A stretch of 64,000 nucleotides of DNA. It comes from CAWIVH01 sp963839475 (GTDB taxonomy: Bacteria; Acidobacteriota; UBA6911). The stretch lies in assembly GCA_963839475.1 (NCBI GenBank), contig CAWIVH010000021.1, positions 310,001 to 374,000 on the forward strand, given 5' to 3'. Numbering within the stretch: the stretch's first letter is position 1; each line of letters opens with the position of its first letter. The notes beneath the pieces were generated by a model, which was not told the DNA's origin, did no database searches, and saw nothing but the letters and a program-made list of their open reading frames with translations. Position numbers and translations under genes: made by a program. Below are positions 1 through 9,149 of the stretch, piece after piece.

Positions 1-1
1 A

Positions 2-1858
2 ATCTCCCAGGTCCACTTCACCTCGCGCCACGAAAAGCAGGCGGAAAACTTCCGCAAGATGCTTCTTGCCATGGTTGGGGATATCCGGGTTCTTTTCGTC
101 AAACTGGCAGACCGGCTGCATAACATGAGAACCCTTCAGTACTTGCCACCCGAGCGGCGAGAACGTATCTCCGTTGAAACCCTCGAGATTTACGGCCCCT
201 TGGCGCATCGCCTGGGAATGGCCAAGATTAGGGGGGAATTGGAGGACCTATCCTTTAGCTTTCTCGATCCGGTCGCCTACCAGAACACCGTCGCGTTGAT
301 TGAGGCGAGGAGAGCCGTCAGCGCTGATTTTATTGAAGAGGCAAAGCACGCTATTTCCGCTGAGTTGGGTGAATCCAAAATTCCTGCTCGCCTGGAAAGC
401 CGGATCAAAAGGATTTACGGCGTCTATAACAAGATGCGGCGCCAGAAAATCACCATCGAGGAAGTCTATGATTTCATCGCCATCCGGGTGATTACGGATT
501 CCGAAAGGCATTGCTACCAGATTCTCGGAATCCTGCACAACCTGTGGAAACCCGTGCCAGGCAGGATCAAAGATTATATAGCCATCCCGCGCCCCAACCT
601 CTATCAGTCCCTGCATACCTCAGTCATCGGCAAAAACGGCCAGCCCTTTGAAATCCAGATCAGAACTGAAGATATGCACCGGGTGGCAGAAGAGGGAATC
701 GCGGCGCATTGGAAATACAAAGAAGGCAAATCAGGTTCTATGGCCGAGGAAGAGCAGTTCCGTTGGCTGCGGCAACTGATCGACCAGCAGCGCGAAATCA
801 GCGATCCGCGCGAGTTCCTGACAAGCCTTAAAGTGGATCTTTACCCCGATGAGGTTTACTGCTTTACCCCGAAAGGAGAGGTAATCACCCTTCCGCGCGA
901 TGCAACGCCGGTGGATTTTGCCTATGCCATCCATACGCAAGTCGGACATCATTGCCTCGGTGCTAAGGTAAACAATCGAATCGTCCCTCTCAGATATAAG
1001 CTCAAAAACGGAGAGGTTGTCGAGATACTGACGTCCAAGGATTCGGGACCCAGTCGCGACTGGCTGACCTTCGCCACCACAGCCCGAGCGAGAAACCGGA
1101 TCAAGCGCTGGCTCTACCAGAAGGAACGGGAAGACGCGGCCGAATTAGGGAAGAAACTTCTGGAGAAGGAAGGGCGTAAATTCAAGATTTCATGGAAGAA
1201 AGTCCTGGAGATGGAGGAGCTGACTCGCGTGATCCAGGATCAGGGATGCTCGACCATCGACGATCTCTACCCGACAGTTGGATTCGGCAAGGTTTCACCT
1301 CGGCAGCTGTTCACCGCCCTTTTCCCGGACAGGATTCCCGAACCTCAGGAAGGGAAGGGAAAGGTATCGGTTATCGAAAAGGCCGTAAACAAAGTTTTGG
1401 GAAGGAGTGAGACTCCCATTGCTGTGCGCGGCCAGGGCGGCCTTCTTGTCTACCGCGGCAAATGCTGCAACCCAATCCGTGGCGACGATATCGTCGGTTA
1501 CATTACCAGGGGTAAGGGCATTTCCGTCCATTCGACCAATTGTCCGAATGCGGCCAGCTTTATCGGATCCGACCGCATGACCGAAGTCGAATGGATCAAC
1601 GTACCGGATAATGATTTTTTTACCGTGGGACTCCGCATTGCGGCCGAAGACAGGCAGGGCTTGCTCGCCGATATTACATCGGCGATTTCCAACCTCAAGA
1701 CCAACATACGTGAGAGCAGTTCTAAGAGCGAAGGGGGGATCGGATCGGTTAAGGTCACGGTGGAAATTCGGGATACGCGTCAGTTGCAGAAGGTAATACA
1801 GGGAATTAAGGCAATTCGAGGTGTGCAGGAGGTGGAACGGGTCACCCGCGTTCCATAA
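2..1858 (+). CDS. rel: Bifunctional (p)ppGpp synthetase/hydrolase, RelA/SpoT family, 5'-truncated
   Basis: Makes and/or degrades the alarmone (p)ppGpp. The reading frame is open from base 2, so the start and most of the N-terminal HD hydrolase domain lie outside the window; its end is still visible (LADRLHNMRT near codon 38). Next come the synthetase domain (RIKRIYGVYNKM and YQSLHTSVIG, with the EIQIRT strand), a TGS domain (VYCFTPKGEVITLPRDATPV) and a C-terminal ACT domain (LRIAAEDRQGLLADITSAI). The presence of HD residues argues for a bifunctional Rel/SpoT enzyme rather than a synthetase-only RelA. ridA follows after 45 bases on the same strand. Confident in the family; whether the hydrolase is active cannot be judged from here. 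Confidence 0.95.
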   Translation: MSQVHFTSRHEKQAENFRKMLLAMVGDIRVLFVKLADRLHNMRTLQYLPPERRERISVETLEIYGPLAHRLGMAKIRGELEDLSFSFLDPVAYQNTVALIEARRAVSADFIEEAKHAISAELGESKIPARLESRIKRIYGVYNKMRRQKITIEEVYDFIAIRVITDSERHCYQILGILHNLWKPVPGRIKDYIAIPRPNLYQSLHTSVIGKNGQPFEIQIRTEDMHRVAEEGIAAHWKYKEGKSGSMAEEEQFRWLRQLIDQQREISDPREFLTSLKVDLYPDEVYCFTPKGEVITLPRDATPVDFAYAIHTQVGHHCLGAKVNNRIVPLRYKLKNGEVVEILTSKDSGPSRDWLTFATTARARNRIKRWLYQKEREDAAELGKKLLEKEGRKFKISWKKVLEMEELTRVIQDQGCSTIDDLYPTVGFGKVSPRQLFTALFPDRIPEPQEGKGKVSVIEKAVNKVLGRSETPIAVRGQGGLLVYRGKCCNPIRGDDIVGYITRGKGISVHSTNCPNAASFIGSDRMTEVEWINVPDNDFFTVGLRIAAEDRQGLLADITSAISNLKTNIRESSSKSEGGIGSVKVTVEIRDTRQLQKVIQGIKAIRGVQEVERVTRVP

Positions 1859-1903
1859 ATGCGATCATTCCTTTAAGGGGTAATCTCAAAGACAGGAGCC
1901 GTC

Positions 1904-2281
1904 ATGAGGGAAATTGTTGAAACAGACGCAGCGCCAAAACCCATCGGGCCGTACTCTCAGGCGATCAAGTGCGGAGGCTTTATATTCGTTTCCGGGCAAA
2001 TACCCCTGAAGCCTTCAACAGGAGCCATTGTTGCGGAGGACATTTCGGGACAGACTGCGCAGGTACTCGCAAATTTGTCGGCTGTGTTGCAGGCTGCCGG
2101 CAGCAGCCTGAGCCAGGTGGTCAAAACCACGGTATTTCTAAAAAATATGGAGGATTTTGCCCCATTCAACCAAGTGTACGCGGATTTTTTGGGCGGGGCC
2201 AAGCCCGCCCGATCCACGGTCGAAGTTGCGCGGTTGCCGAAGGATGTGCTTGTGGAAATCGAAGCGATCGCGCAGGCCTAA
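1904..2281 (+). CDS. ridA: RidA family reactive intermediate deaminase
   Basis: 125-residue protein of the YjgF/YER057c/UK114 family, the usual length. RidA hydrolyses reactive enamine/imine intermediates (for example 2-aminoacrylate) made by PLP enzymes, releasing ammonia. The family signature is visible: KPIGPYSQAIK near the N-terminus, FVSGQIPL, and the C-terminal ARSTVEVARLPKDVLVEIEAIA with the conserved substrate-binding Arg. The ATG is preceded by GACAGGAGCC, a good ribosome binding site. It lies just downstream of the rel gene, and its stop overlaps the convergent rpmB stop by four bases. Confidence 0.95.
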   Translation: MREIVETDAAPKPIGPYSQAIKCGGFIFVSGQIPLKPSTGAIVAEDISGQTAQVLANLSAVLQAAGSSLSQVVKTTVFLKNMEDFAPFNQVYADFLGGAKPARSTVEVARLPKDVLVEIEAIAQA

Positions 2282-2469
2282 ATGGCCTTCTGGACCTTTC
2301 CCGAGCGGAGGCAGCGGGTGCAGACGCGAACACGCTTTACGGAACCCTTTTCCAGAATGCGAACGCTCTGAAGGTTCGGGTTGAATTTACGCGGACGCAC
2401 ATTATGGGCGTGCGAAACAGTGCGCCCGAAAACTGGGGTTTTCTCGCAAACATAGCATTGCCGTGGCAT
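2278..2469 (-). CDS. rpmB: 50S ribosomal protein L28 (zinc-binding form)
   Basis: 63-residue large-subunit ribosomal protein bL28. Recognised by CYVCEKTPVFGRTVSHAHN and the C-terminal RPRKFNPNLQ...VRVCTRC. Two CxxC pairs are present (CYVC near the N-terminus and CTRC near residue 52), so this is the zinc-ribbon C+ paralogue type; bacteria coping with zinc starvation often carry a second, Cys-free copy elsewhere. I chose the ATG at 2469 because AGGAG sits five bases upstream; an upstream in-frame ATG adds only five residues without a site. Convergent with ridA. Confidence 0.93.
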   Translation of the reverse strand: MPRQCYVCEKTPVFGRTVSHAHNVRPRKFNPNLQSVRILEKGSVKRVRVCTRCLRSGKVQKAI

Positions 2470-2570
2470 GGATACTCCTGTCAAAAAGGCAAGATATTAT
2501 CAGTCTACGTCGCTTCAGTCAACAGGCCAGATCCGCGAACAGGACGATCGCAGCGCCGTTGTGGTGCATT

Positions 2571-3383
2571 TCAACCGACCAGATCCTCACCCCCGTCCAC
2601 ACCAATGACGTTGCCGGTGATCCAGGTGGATTCCGAAAGGCTTAGCGCGGCCAGTACCTCCCCTACATCTTCCGGTTTGGTGAGCCGCCCTCCGGGATTG
2701 AAGGCAAGTGCGCGTTCGAACATTACATCGCTTCCTGGTATTTTTCGAGCTGCAGGGGTATCGGTGACCCCAGCGCGAATCGCATTGGCGCTGATACCCA
2801 TTGGGGAAAGTTCAACCGCAAGCTGTCGCACGTGGGACTCCAGAGCCGCCTTGGACGCAGAGACAGCTCCATAAGTCCTCCAAACTCGATGCCCTCCCGA
2901 GCTGGTCATGGCGAAAATTTTAGCGCCCCTTTGAAGCATCCCGGCAGCGAAAAGCTCCTGCACCCAGTAAACCAGACTGTGAGCCATGACGTCGAGGGTC
3001 ATATTCATATCTGCTGGTTTAATGATGGATTCACCGCAATCTGTAATGTAAGGCTTTAAGGTTCCAAAGGCCAGGGAATGAACCAGCGAGCGAATCCCCA
3101 GGTTGGGGCCGAAACCAGAAAGGATCTGATGCATCGCCGCAATAACTTCAGCCCGCCGCTCCCCATCGGCCGCATTGACGTTATAGAAGTGGCATTCCCG
3201 GCCCAGCGATCTGATAGACGCGACTACCTGCTCGGCATTGGGTAGCGTTGCACGGCGATCCAGATGCACTCCAAATATGTTGAAACCCTTGCGGGCGAGT
3301 GCAGTGCAGGCTGCTGCCCCGAAACCGCTTGAAGAGCCAAGAATCAATGCCCAGTTTTGGACGGATTTATCCCCGGAATCCAA
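2571..3383 (-). CDS. FabL-like enoyl-ACP reductase / short-chain dehydrogenase
   Basis: 270-residue Rossmann-fold oxidoreductase of the SDR superfamily. The cofactor loop is GSSSGFG. The active site has the Y-x6-K spacing (YGAVSASKAALESHVRQLAV) found in FabI/FabL enoyl-ACP reductases rather than the classical Y-x3-K, and the C-terminus ends ITGNVIGVDGG. The likely role is reduction of enoyl-ACP in fatty acid synthesis with NAD(P)H. The start is taken as the TTG at 3383, which has AAGGAGG six bases upstream; a longer in-frame form starting at 3416 is possible. It stands alone, divergent from the acyl-CoA dehydrogenase gene. Other SDR substrates cannot be excluded. Confidence 0.8.
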   Translation of the reverse strand: MDSGDKSVQNWALILGSSSGFGAAACTALARKGFNIFGVHLDRRATLPNAEQVVASIRSLGRECHFYNVNAADGERRAEVIAAMHQILSGFGPNLGIRSLVHSLAFGTLKPYITDCGESIIKPADMNMTLDVMAHSLVYWVQELFAAGMLQRGAKIFAMTSSGGHRVWRTYGAVSASKAALESHVRQLAVELSPMGISANAIRAGVTDTPAARKIPGSDVMFERALAFNPGGRLTKPEDVGEVLAALSLSESTWITGNVIGVDGGEDLVG

Positions 3384-3602
3384 TTCCACCCTCCTTCGAT
3401 ATCGATGAACTCGCAAATTCTAGAGGAATCGGCAGACCCATGCAATGACGGAGTGCAAATGGCGGTGGATGGATTCCTACGAAATATTTCTCTTTTATCA
3501 AGCATCTGATGTAAATTTCATGGCTCAAACTGAAATTCCTGCATTGGGTCTCAAAGGGGCGGCATACGACCGGAATACCGAAGAATTCAAATTGGGTGAA
3601 GC

Positions 3603-4466
3603 ATGGAGAAAATTGGAGTCGTGGGGTCAGGAACGATGGGGAGCGGCATAGCTCAGTCCTTTGCGCAGGCTGGGTACCGTGTTTTCCTGACGGATGTCGA
3701 TCAGAAATCACTGGACCGGGCGAAGCTGACGATCGAGAAGAGCCTCGCCCGCTTCGTGCAAAAGGGCACTATCAATGAATTGCAGGGCGACCAGGCAATG
3801 GCCAGGATCGAGTTTTGCCCGAGCACCGATTGCCTTTCGGAAGCAACGCTCGTGGTCGAGGCGGTCTACGAAGATTTGGTCGCGAAAAGCTCGGTTTTCC
3901 AGGAGCTTGACCGTTTCTGCCCGCCGTCCACGATCCTGGCAAGCAACACCTCATCGATTTCGATTACAAGGCTCGCGGCGTTGACCTCACGGGCCGACCG
4001 GGTTATCGGGATGCATTTCATGAACCCGGTTCCCATCATGAAACTGGTGGAGGTCATCCGGGGGTTGGAAACCTCTGACGAGACACTCGCCAAAGTCATG
4101 GATCTTTGTGGATTCTTGCAGAAGACAGCTGTTGAAGTTCAGGATTATCCCGGTTTCGTGGCCAATCGCATCCTGATGCCGATGATCAACGAAGCCATTT
4201 TTGCCTTAATGGAAGGGGTGGGAACTCGTGAATCCATCGACACCGTGATAAAACTCGGGCTCAACCATCCCATGGGTCCTTTGACCCTGGCGGACTTAAT
4301 CGGCCTGGATGTCTGCCTGAGTATTCTGAGGGTTCTGCACGAAGGCTTGGGCGATTCAAAATACCGTCCATGTCCGCTGCTAGTGAAAATGGTGGACGCA
4401 GGCCTGCTGGGACGGAAAGCGGGGCGGGGCTTTTACGACTATAGAAGTGGAGAAGGGAAAAAATAA
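3603..4466 (+). CDS. 3-hydroxybutyryl-CoA dehydrogenase
   Basis: 287-residue NAD-dependent 3-hydroxyacyl-CoA dehydrogenase, the usual length for the stand-alone enzyme (Hbd/PaaH). The Rossmann loop is GSGTMGSGIAQ at residues 8-18. The substrate/catalytic segment SNTSSISITRLA is followed by the catalytic His in GMHFMNPVPIMKLVE, and the C-terminal domain carries GFVANRILMPMINEA and HPMGPLTLADLIGLD. It interconverts 3-hydroxybutyryl-CoA and acetoacetyl-CoA in beta-oxidation or butanoate metabolism. The stop overlaps the recA start in TAATG, so recA is probably translationally coupled to it. Nothing in its context fixes the direction of the pathway. Confidence 0.92.
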   Translation: MEKIGVVGSGTMGSGIAQSFAQAGYRVFLTDVDQKSLDRAKLTIEKSLARFVQKGTINELQGDQAMARIEFCPSTDCLSEATLVVEAVYEDLVAKSSVFQELDRFCPPSTILASNTSSISITRLAALTSRADRVIGMHFMNPVPIMKLVEVIRGLETSDETLAKVMDLCGFLQKTAVEVQDYPGFVANRILMPMINEAIFALMEGVGTRESIDTVIKLGLNHPMGPLTLADLIGLDVCLSILRVLHEGLGDSKYRPCPLLVKMVDAGLLGRKAGRGFYDYRSGEGKK

Positions 4467-5509
4467 TGGCTGATGATCGGAGTAACAAAAACAAAGCGAT
4501 TGAAATGGCGCTGACGCAGATCGAAAAGCAATTCGGCAAAGGATCCATCATGCGGCTTGGTGATCGGCCGGAACCTGTTGGTCTGCAAACAATATCGACC
4601 GGATCGATTTCATTTGACGCAGCCTTGGGTATCGGAGGCTTTCCCAAAGGCCGGGTGGTGGAAATCTTCGGCCCGGAGTCCAGCGGAAAGACAACCATCG
4701 CCTTGCATGCCATCGCCCAGGCTCAGAAATGTGGAGGATCCGCTGCTTTCATCGATGCCGAACATGCGATGGACGCCAAATACGCCAAAATGCTGGGAGT
4801 CAACACTGACGAGCTTTTGGTTTCCCAGCCAGACTCCGGAGAGCAGGCCCTCGAAATTGCAGAGGTGTTGGTGCGAAGCGGTGCCCTGGATATTCTTGTG
4901 ATCGATTCTGTAGCGGCGCTGGTTCCCAAGGCTGAGCTGGAAGGAGAGATGGGGGATTCGCTGCCCGGGCTCCAGGCCAGATTGATGTCCCAGGCGCTGC
5001 GCAAGCTCACAGCCATCGTTTCCAAGTCGAGCACCTGCATGGTCTTTATCAATCAGATCCGCGAAAAGATAGGGGTCATGTTCGGCAACCCCGAAACCAC
5101 GACCGGAGGGAGAGCCCTGAAATTCTACTCCTCGATTCGAGTCGATATCAGGCGTATTGCCGCTATCAAAGAAGGCGACGCGGTGACCGGCAACCGGACG
5201 CGCGTCAAGATCGTAAAAAACAAGATGGCGCCGCCTTTCAGGGAAGCAGAATTCGATATCCTCTACAACCAGGGAATATCCTATGAGGGCGACCTGCTGG
5301 ATCTTTCGGTCGAAAAGAAATTGGTCGAAAAAAGCGGAGCCTGGTTCTCCTACAAAGGCGAAAGGCTCGGCCAGGGAAGGGAAAATGCAAAACAATTCAT
5401 CCGTGAGCACGGCGAAATCGGCAAGGCGCTGGATGAAAAACTCAGAGAATTATTGGGCCTGGTCAAAACTGTCCCGCCGGCGGCAGAAGGGAAGCCTAAG
5501 ACCCCATAG
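4466..5509 (+). CDS. recA: Recombinase RecA
   Basis: 347-residue RecA, full length. Walker A is GPESSGKTT near residue 68, Walker B is LDILVIDSVAAL, loop L1 contains EGEMGDSLPGLQARLMSQALRK (quoted in part: EGEMGDSLPGLQ), and loop L2 contains FGNPETTTGGRALKFY. It catalyses ATP-dependent strand exchange and stimulates LexA-type autocleavage. The C-terminal tail is short and rich in Pro/Lys. The ATG overlaps the upstream dehydrogenase stop (TAATG). No SOS box was recognised because the gene has no separate upstream region; transcription presumably begins before the dehydrogenase. No recX follows; the RNase P RNA gene is next. Confidence 0.98.
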   Translation: MADDRSNKNKAIEMALTQIEKQFGKGSIMRLGDRPEPVGLQTISTGSISFDAALGIGGFPKGRVVEIFGPESSGKTTIALHAIAQAQKCGGSAAFIDAEHAMDAKYAKMLGVNTDELLVSQPDSGEQALEIAEVLVRSGALDILVIDSVAALVPKAELEGEMGDSLPGLQARLMSQALRKLTAIVSKSSTCMVFINQIREKIGVMFGNPETTTGGRALKFYSSIRVDIRRIAAIKEGDAVTGNRTRVKIVKNKMAPPFREAEFDILYNQGISYEGDLLDLSVEKKLVEKSGAWFSYKGERLGQGRENAKQFIREHGEIGKALDEKLRELLGLVKTVPPAAEGKPKTP

Positions 5510-5657
5510 CATAATCCAGCGAGCCTTGGCCGGCCGATGAATGTCAAATCGTTTGAAGAATCCTGACCGAACGATGAGAACCCTTCAGCTGGCGCCCCGG
5601 GTTGAAAGGTGCCGTGCGCTCATTGTGGCGGGGAGATGAAAAGCGTAGAATGTCACC

Positions 5658-6038
5658 GCTGGAGCCGGACAGGCAATCGCGGCCTGTTTTTTTGCAGGGC
5701 CGAGGAAAGTCCGAACTTCACAGGGCAGTGTGCCTCGTAACGCGAGGGAGGGGCAACCCTACGGAAAGTGCCACAGAAAATATACCGCCGCTGCATCGCA
5801 GCGGTAAGGGTGAAATGGTGCGGTAAGAGCGCACCGCGCCACTGGCAACAGGGGCGGCAGGGAAAACCCCACACGAAGCAAGGTCAAATAGGGGAGCAAT
5901 CTCGCAAGGGATTTTAGGACGGCCCGTCCGATGCTTCCGGGTAGACCGCTGGATCCATGGAGTGATCCATGGGCTAGATGAATGATTGCCACCCTCATTT
6001 TTGGAGGGAACAGGATTCGGCTTATGGCCGGCTCCAGC
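5658..6038 (+). ncRNA. rnpB: RNase P RNA, bacterial class A
   Basis: Catalytic RNA of the tRNA 5'-maturation enzyme. The conserved 5' core GAGGAAAGTCC is at 5702-5712, the block ACGGAAAGTGCCACAGAAA at about 5761-5779, and the 3' core ACAGGATTCGGCTTATGGCC near 6010-6028. The ends are defined by helix P1: GCTGGAGCCGG (5658-5668) pairs perfectly with CCGGCTCCAGC (6028-6038). Overall length of about 380 nt is normal for type A. It lies between recA and the convergent DUF3108 gene; open frames overlapping it are not coding. Confidence 0.95.
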
Positions 6039-6055
6039 ACTTGCCTTCGTATCGA

Positions 6056-7021
6056 TCATTCGGTGACAGTTTTAAGGCGGCCAATAATCGTGCCCAGGTT
6101 CACCTTGGCTTCAAACTGAACGGGCAGCCTTTTTGAATCCGCGGTCAGCCACATCCGGAACTGGCCACCCCCCTTGAATAATCCCCCGACCAAGGCCACA
6201 GTATTGATCTTCCAGGCTTTGTAGGAACCGGCGGGTGTCTGCACGGTCTCGCTTTTCTCGACTTGAATCTCAATCTCTTTGATGCGGTCGTTGTCGCCGA
6301 CAACCGCCTGATAGCGCGCCCCGGGATAAAAATTGCGGCCGCGCATATGGTAAAAGGCCGAGAACAGATCTTTCACGCATTCCGGAATGTTTTCTTTGAA
6401 CAGGTCTTTTTTGACGACGGGAGGTTCTACCGCGACATCTATTTCACGAATGTGAAGTTTCCTGGATTCCGGAAGGTAAATCACCTCGATATCACGACGG
6501 CGCTTGCCTTCCCGTTCCTTTTTGCTTACGGCATAAGTGCAGAATGTTTCCGCGTCTGTGATGAACTGGAACTGGTCGTCAACTTTGATCCCAGCCAGTT
6601 TCACCAATGTACCGCTGGATTTTGCCGCAAAATCAATCCTCAGCGCTTTCTTTTGCTGATACTCGATATTCCCCGAAATAGACAGAGAACCCTCGCCGGC
6701 TTCCATGGGAGGGAGGAAAAACAGGTACCATGGCGGATGCCATTCGATGAGAAAGGTCAGTTTTTCATTCAGGTTGGGCGACCAGTCGCCGTCAGTTTTC
6801 CCCTCGAATGGCACCATCGATTGCGGAAAAAACAGCCAAAGAACAATCAATAGGCAGATGGTTCCGGGAACACGTACCGGCAGGCGGCCTTCCGATCCAG
6901 GCGTCGCCTGGGAGGGAACTGTGCCTGCATGGGGACGACGGAGCGCTTTACCTGACGGTCTAAGCATCATGGCAGCCGACCGCGAAACAAAAAGGCCCGC
7001 TAGTATAGAGCGTTTCTTCAT
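6056..7021 (-). CDS. DUF3108 domain protein, exported
   Basis: 321-residue protein. A hydrophobic segment near residues 54-66 (ICLLIVLWLFF) probably acts as membrane anchor or signal after an unusually long basic N-terminus; the true start may be further in. The rest is a beta-rich DUF3108 domain: LTFLIEWHPPW near the start, a DIEVIYLPESRKLHIREID region, and the C-terminal GGGQFRMWLTADSKRLPVQFEAKV typical of the family. Function is not established; the family recurs next to LPS and envelope genes. Its ATG overlaps the waaC stop (ATGA), so it is the last gene of the lpxK-waaF-waaC operon, suggesting a role in LPS or outer-membrane assembly. Confidence 0.8.
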   Translation of the reverse strand: MKKRSILAGLFVSRSAAMMLRPSGKALRRPHAGTVPSQATPGSEGRLPVRVPGTICLLIVLWLFFPQSMVPFEGKTDGDWSPNLNEKLTFLIEWHPPWYLFFLPPMEAGEGSLSISGNIEYQQKKALRIDFAAKSSGTLVKLAGIKVDDQFQFITDAETFCTYAVSKKEREGKRRRDIEVIYLPESRKLHIREIDVAVEPPVVKKDLFKENIPECVKDLFSAFYHMRGRNFYPGARYQAVVGDNDRIKEIEIQVEKSETVQTPAGSYKAWKINTVALVGGLFKGGGQFRMWLTADSKRLPVQFEAKVNLGTIIGRLKTVTE

Positions 7022-8076
7022 TTTGCCGCCAATCGCTCCAAGCGGCGAACGAGAGCCGCAAAAACGGTGTCCACTGGAATATCAAGGCATTCTATGTGCG
7101 TGGGGCATTTTCGTCCGTGACAGAAACTGCACGGTAGCACGCGGCAAACTGCCTCGTCCACACTGGACCAGGGGCCATGCCGCTCGGGTGCGGTAGATCC
7201 GAAAATCCCAACGGTCGGCACTTTCATCGCGCACGCCAGGTGAAACGGGCCAGTGTCACCACTGATGACCGCCGTCGCTTTTCGATAAAGCGGAATCAAC
7301 TTGAGAAAATCCACCGGGAAATGAAAAAGCCCGGAATCAGGGCATTGCCGGAACATTTCCTCAAACAGGGCGGTTTCGCCCGGCCCGGTGGTGACTATCA
7401 CTGGGATCGATAGCTGCTGAAGGATGCAGGAAGCCAGTTTTCCGTATCGGTCGGGCGGCCATCTCTTCGTCGGCCAGCCCGCGCCCGGATTGATTATTAT
7501 GAATCGTTCAATTTTGTAAGCCTTCAATCGCGATTCGATGAACTCCTGGTCCTCCGCGTGGGACAGGATCGTTGGCGGTTCGGCGGATGGCTTAGCCCCT
7601 GCCTGATGAGCCAGCAGACGATTTTTGACCGTGATGTGTTCTTTCCCGCCGCGCCCGCTCATCTTTCGGTGATACAGCCAGTGAGCGGGTTTCTCCCTGA
7701 CGAGATCCGAACCGAACCCAATGCGAAGGCCGGCCCCCGATACAAAGCTAAAAAGCGCCGTTTTCATCAGGCCCTGGAAATCAATGCAGAGATCGTAGCG
7801 GGCCGATCGAAGATCCCTTAAAAGTGTTGTGAATTCATGCCAGGCCGATAGATCCCATGGATTTCGCCTCAGTTTTGCAGTGTCCACCACACGGATCCCG
7901 TCGATCCCGGGGATCGCGGCGAGCAGGAAGCTCATTCGTCTTTCGATAAGCCAGTCCAGTCGAGCCCTTGGGAAGGACTGCCGCAGATCCTGAAATGCCG
8001 GGAGCGTGTGCAGAATATCGCCCAGGGAGCTCAAACGTATCACCAGGATTCGATCGGGCGCGATTGGGATTGCCAT
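7018..8076 (-). CDS. waaC: Lipopolysaccharide heptosyltransferase family protein (WaaC-like)
   Basis: 352-residue family 9 glycosyltransferase. It has the N-terminal RILVIRLSSLGDILHTLPAFQDLR motif (quoted in part: RLSSLGDILHTLP) and the C-terminal nucleotide-sugar site with SGDTGPFHLACAMKVPTVGIFGSTAPERHGPW (in part: GDTGPFHLACAMKVPT). It adds heptose, or a related sugar, to Kdo/heptose of the LPS inner core on the cytoplasmic face of the inner membrane. I chose the ATG at 8076 because it overlaps the waaF stop in TGATG; the longer frame upstream is waaF sequence in another phase. Order and sequence suggest the heptosyltransferase I role but the exact acceptor is inferred. Confidence 0.88.
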   Translation of the reverse strand: MAIPIAPDRILVIRLSSLGDILHTLPAFQDLRQSFPRARLDWLIERRMSFLLAAIPGIDGIRVVDTAKLRRNPWDLSAWHEFTTLLRDLRSARYDLCIDFQGLMKTALFSFVSGAGLRIGFGSDLVREKPAHWLYHRKMSGRGGKEHITVKNRLLAHQAGAKPSAEPPTILSHAEDQEFIESRLKAYKIERFIIINPGAGWPTKRWPPDRYGKLASCILQQLSIPVIVTTGPGETALFEEMFRQCPDSGLFHFPVDFLKLIPLYRKATAVISGDTGPFHLACAMKVPTVGIFGSTAPERHGPWSSVDEAVCRVLPCSFCHGRKCPTHIECLDIPVDTVFAALVRRLERLAAK

Positions 8077-9149
8077 CAGAGTGTCATCCTCTTCAATCTT
8101 GCGGCTGCCCGCTGGTAAACCCTGTCCACCGAAATTCTCTTCATGCAGCGGAAATCGATGGGACACTCGCGCAGGAAACAGGGATTGCAGTCGACGGGCT
8201 CCTTGATCACCTCCGAGTTTTCATCCAGCGGACCGGTGGCGATCTCGCTGGTGGAGCCGAAAATAGCCAGCTGGGGCACATGAAGGGCAGATGCAAGGTG
8301 CATGGGGCCGGAATCATTGGTGAGGAGCAGGCGGCATTCCGAAAGAAGTCCCATCAGCTCCCCCAAGGTTGTCCGCCCGGCAAGAATGAGAGCAGGATGC
8401 GCCATGGCTGCGGCGATTTCCTCGGCAATCGGGAGCTCTTTGGCGGACCCGAAAATGACGATTTGTGCACCATGATTTTCGATAAGGGCATCGGCTACCG
8501 CAGAATACCGGTCTGAAAACCAACGTTTCGCACTGCCGTAAACAGCCCCCGGATTGATGCCCACAATACAACTTCCGGAAGTAATCCCGGCCTGTTGAAG
8601 CATGGTGCGCGCAGCCGCCCGATCCTCACCACGCACACCAATGGAAGTCGACGGCTTGTAGAGAGGATCGTCCCAGGCGCGCGTTCTCAAAAGCCCCATA
8701 CTCTCGAGTATTCCCAGGTAATAATAGACCTGATGGACCGATCGGAGGGCAGGATCTATCCTGCATGCATGGGTTAGAAGCGGCGACCTCCAATCCCGGG
8801 CGTATCCAATGCGCACGGGAATTCGTGCCAGCCACGCCAGTGCCGCAGCATCGAACGCATTTTGCAGCAGGATGGCCGCGTCGAATTTCTCCTGTCGCAG
8901 CCTGGTCGCAAGGCGGAACTTTCCCGGCCAGCCACGATGCGTCCCCTCGTTGTCGTATTCCAGGATCGTGTCGATAAAGTCGACCGCTGAATATACGTCT
9001 CTAACCCAGGGGCGCACCAGCAGGGTGATGTGCGCGCGGTTAAACAGCCGGCGAATTTCCTTCATGGCGGGCACAGCCATGACGGCGTCGCCGACCCAAT
9101 TCGTTCCGCGAATCAGCAGATTCTCTACCTCTTCCGGCCGGATTTTCAT
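8076..9149 (-). CDS. waaF: Lipopolysaccharide heptosyltransferase II (WaaF-like)
   Basis: 357-residue family 9 glycosyltransferase. The N-terminus LLIRGTNWVGDAVMAVPAMK is the diagnostic WaaF signature, and the C-terminal half has NPGAVYGSAKRW and LTNDSGPMHLASALHVPQLAIFG. It transfers the second L-glycero-D-manno-heptose to the LPS inner core. A run of Cys residues near the C-terminus (CNPCFLRECPIDFRCM) is also usual in the family. The start at 9149 is preferred: ATG overlaps the lpxK stop as TGATG, and the protein then begins just before the conserved motif. Middle gene of the lpxK-waaF-waaC-DUF3108 operon. Confidence 0.93.
   Translation of the reverse strand: MKIRPEEVENLLIRGTNWVGDAVMAVPAMKEIRRLFNRAHITLLVRPWVRDVYSAVDFIDTILEYDNEGTHRGWPGKFRLATRLRQEKFDAAILLQNAFDAAALAWLARIPVRIGYARDWRSPLLTHACRIDPALRSVHQVYYYLGILESMGLLRTRAWDDPLYKPSTSIGVRGEDRAAARTMLQQAGITSGSCIVGINPGAVYGSAKRWFSDRYSAVADALIENHGAQIVIFGSAKELPIAEEIAAAMAHPALILAGRTTLGELMGLLSECRLLLTNDSGPMHLASALHVPQLAIFGSTSEIATGPLDENSEVIKEPVDCNPCFLRECPIDFRCMKRISVDRVYQRAAARLKRMTL

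Noticed and set aside
1969..2874. 301-codon plus-strand frame across ridA, rpmB and the FabL-like gene
   Set aside because: It runs across three recognised genes in the wrong phase or strand and has no domain features.
6263..6853. 196-codon plus-strand frame opposite the DUF3108 gene
   Set aside because: It mirrors a well-supported family gene on the other strand; long antisense frames are expected at this base composition.
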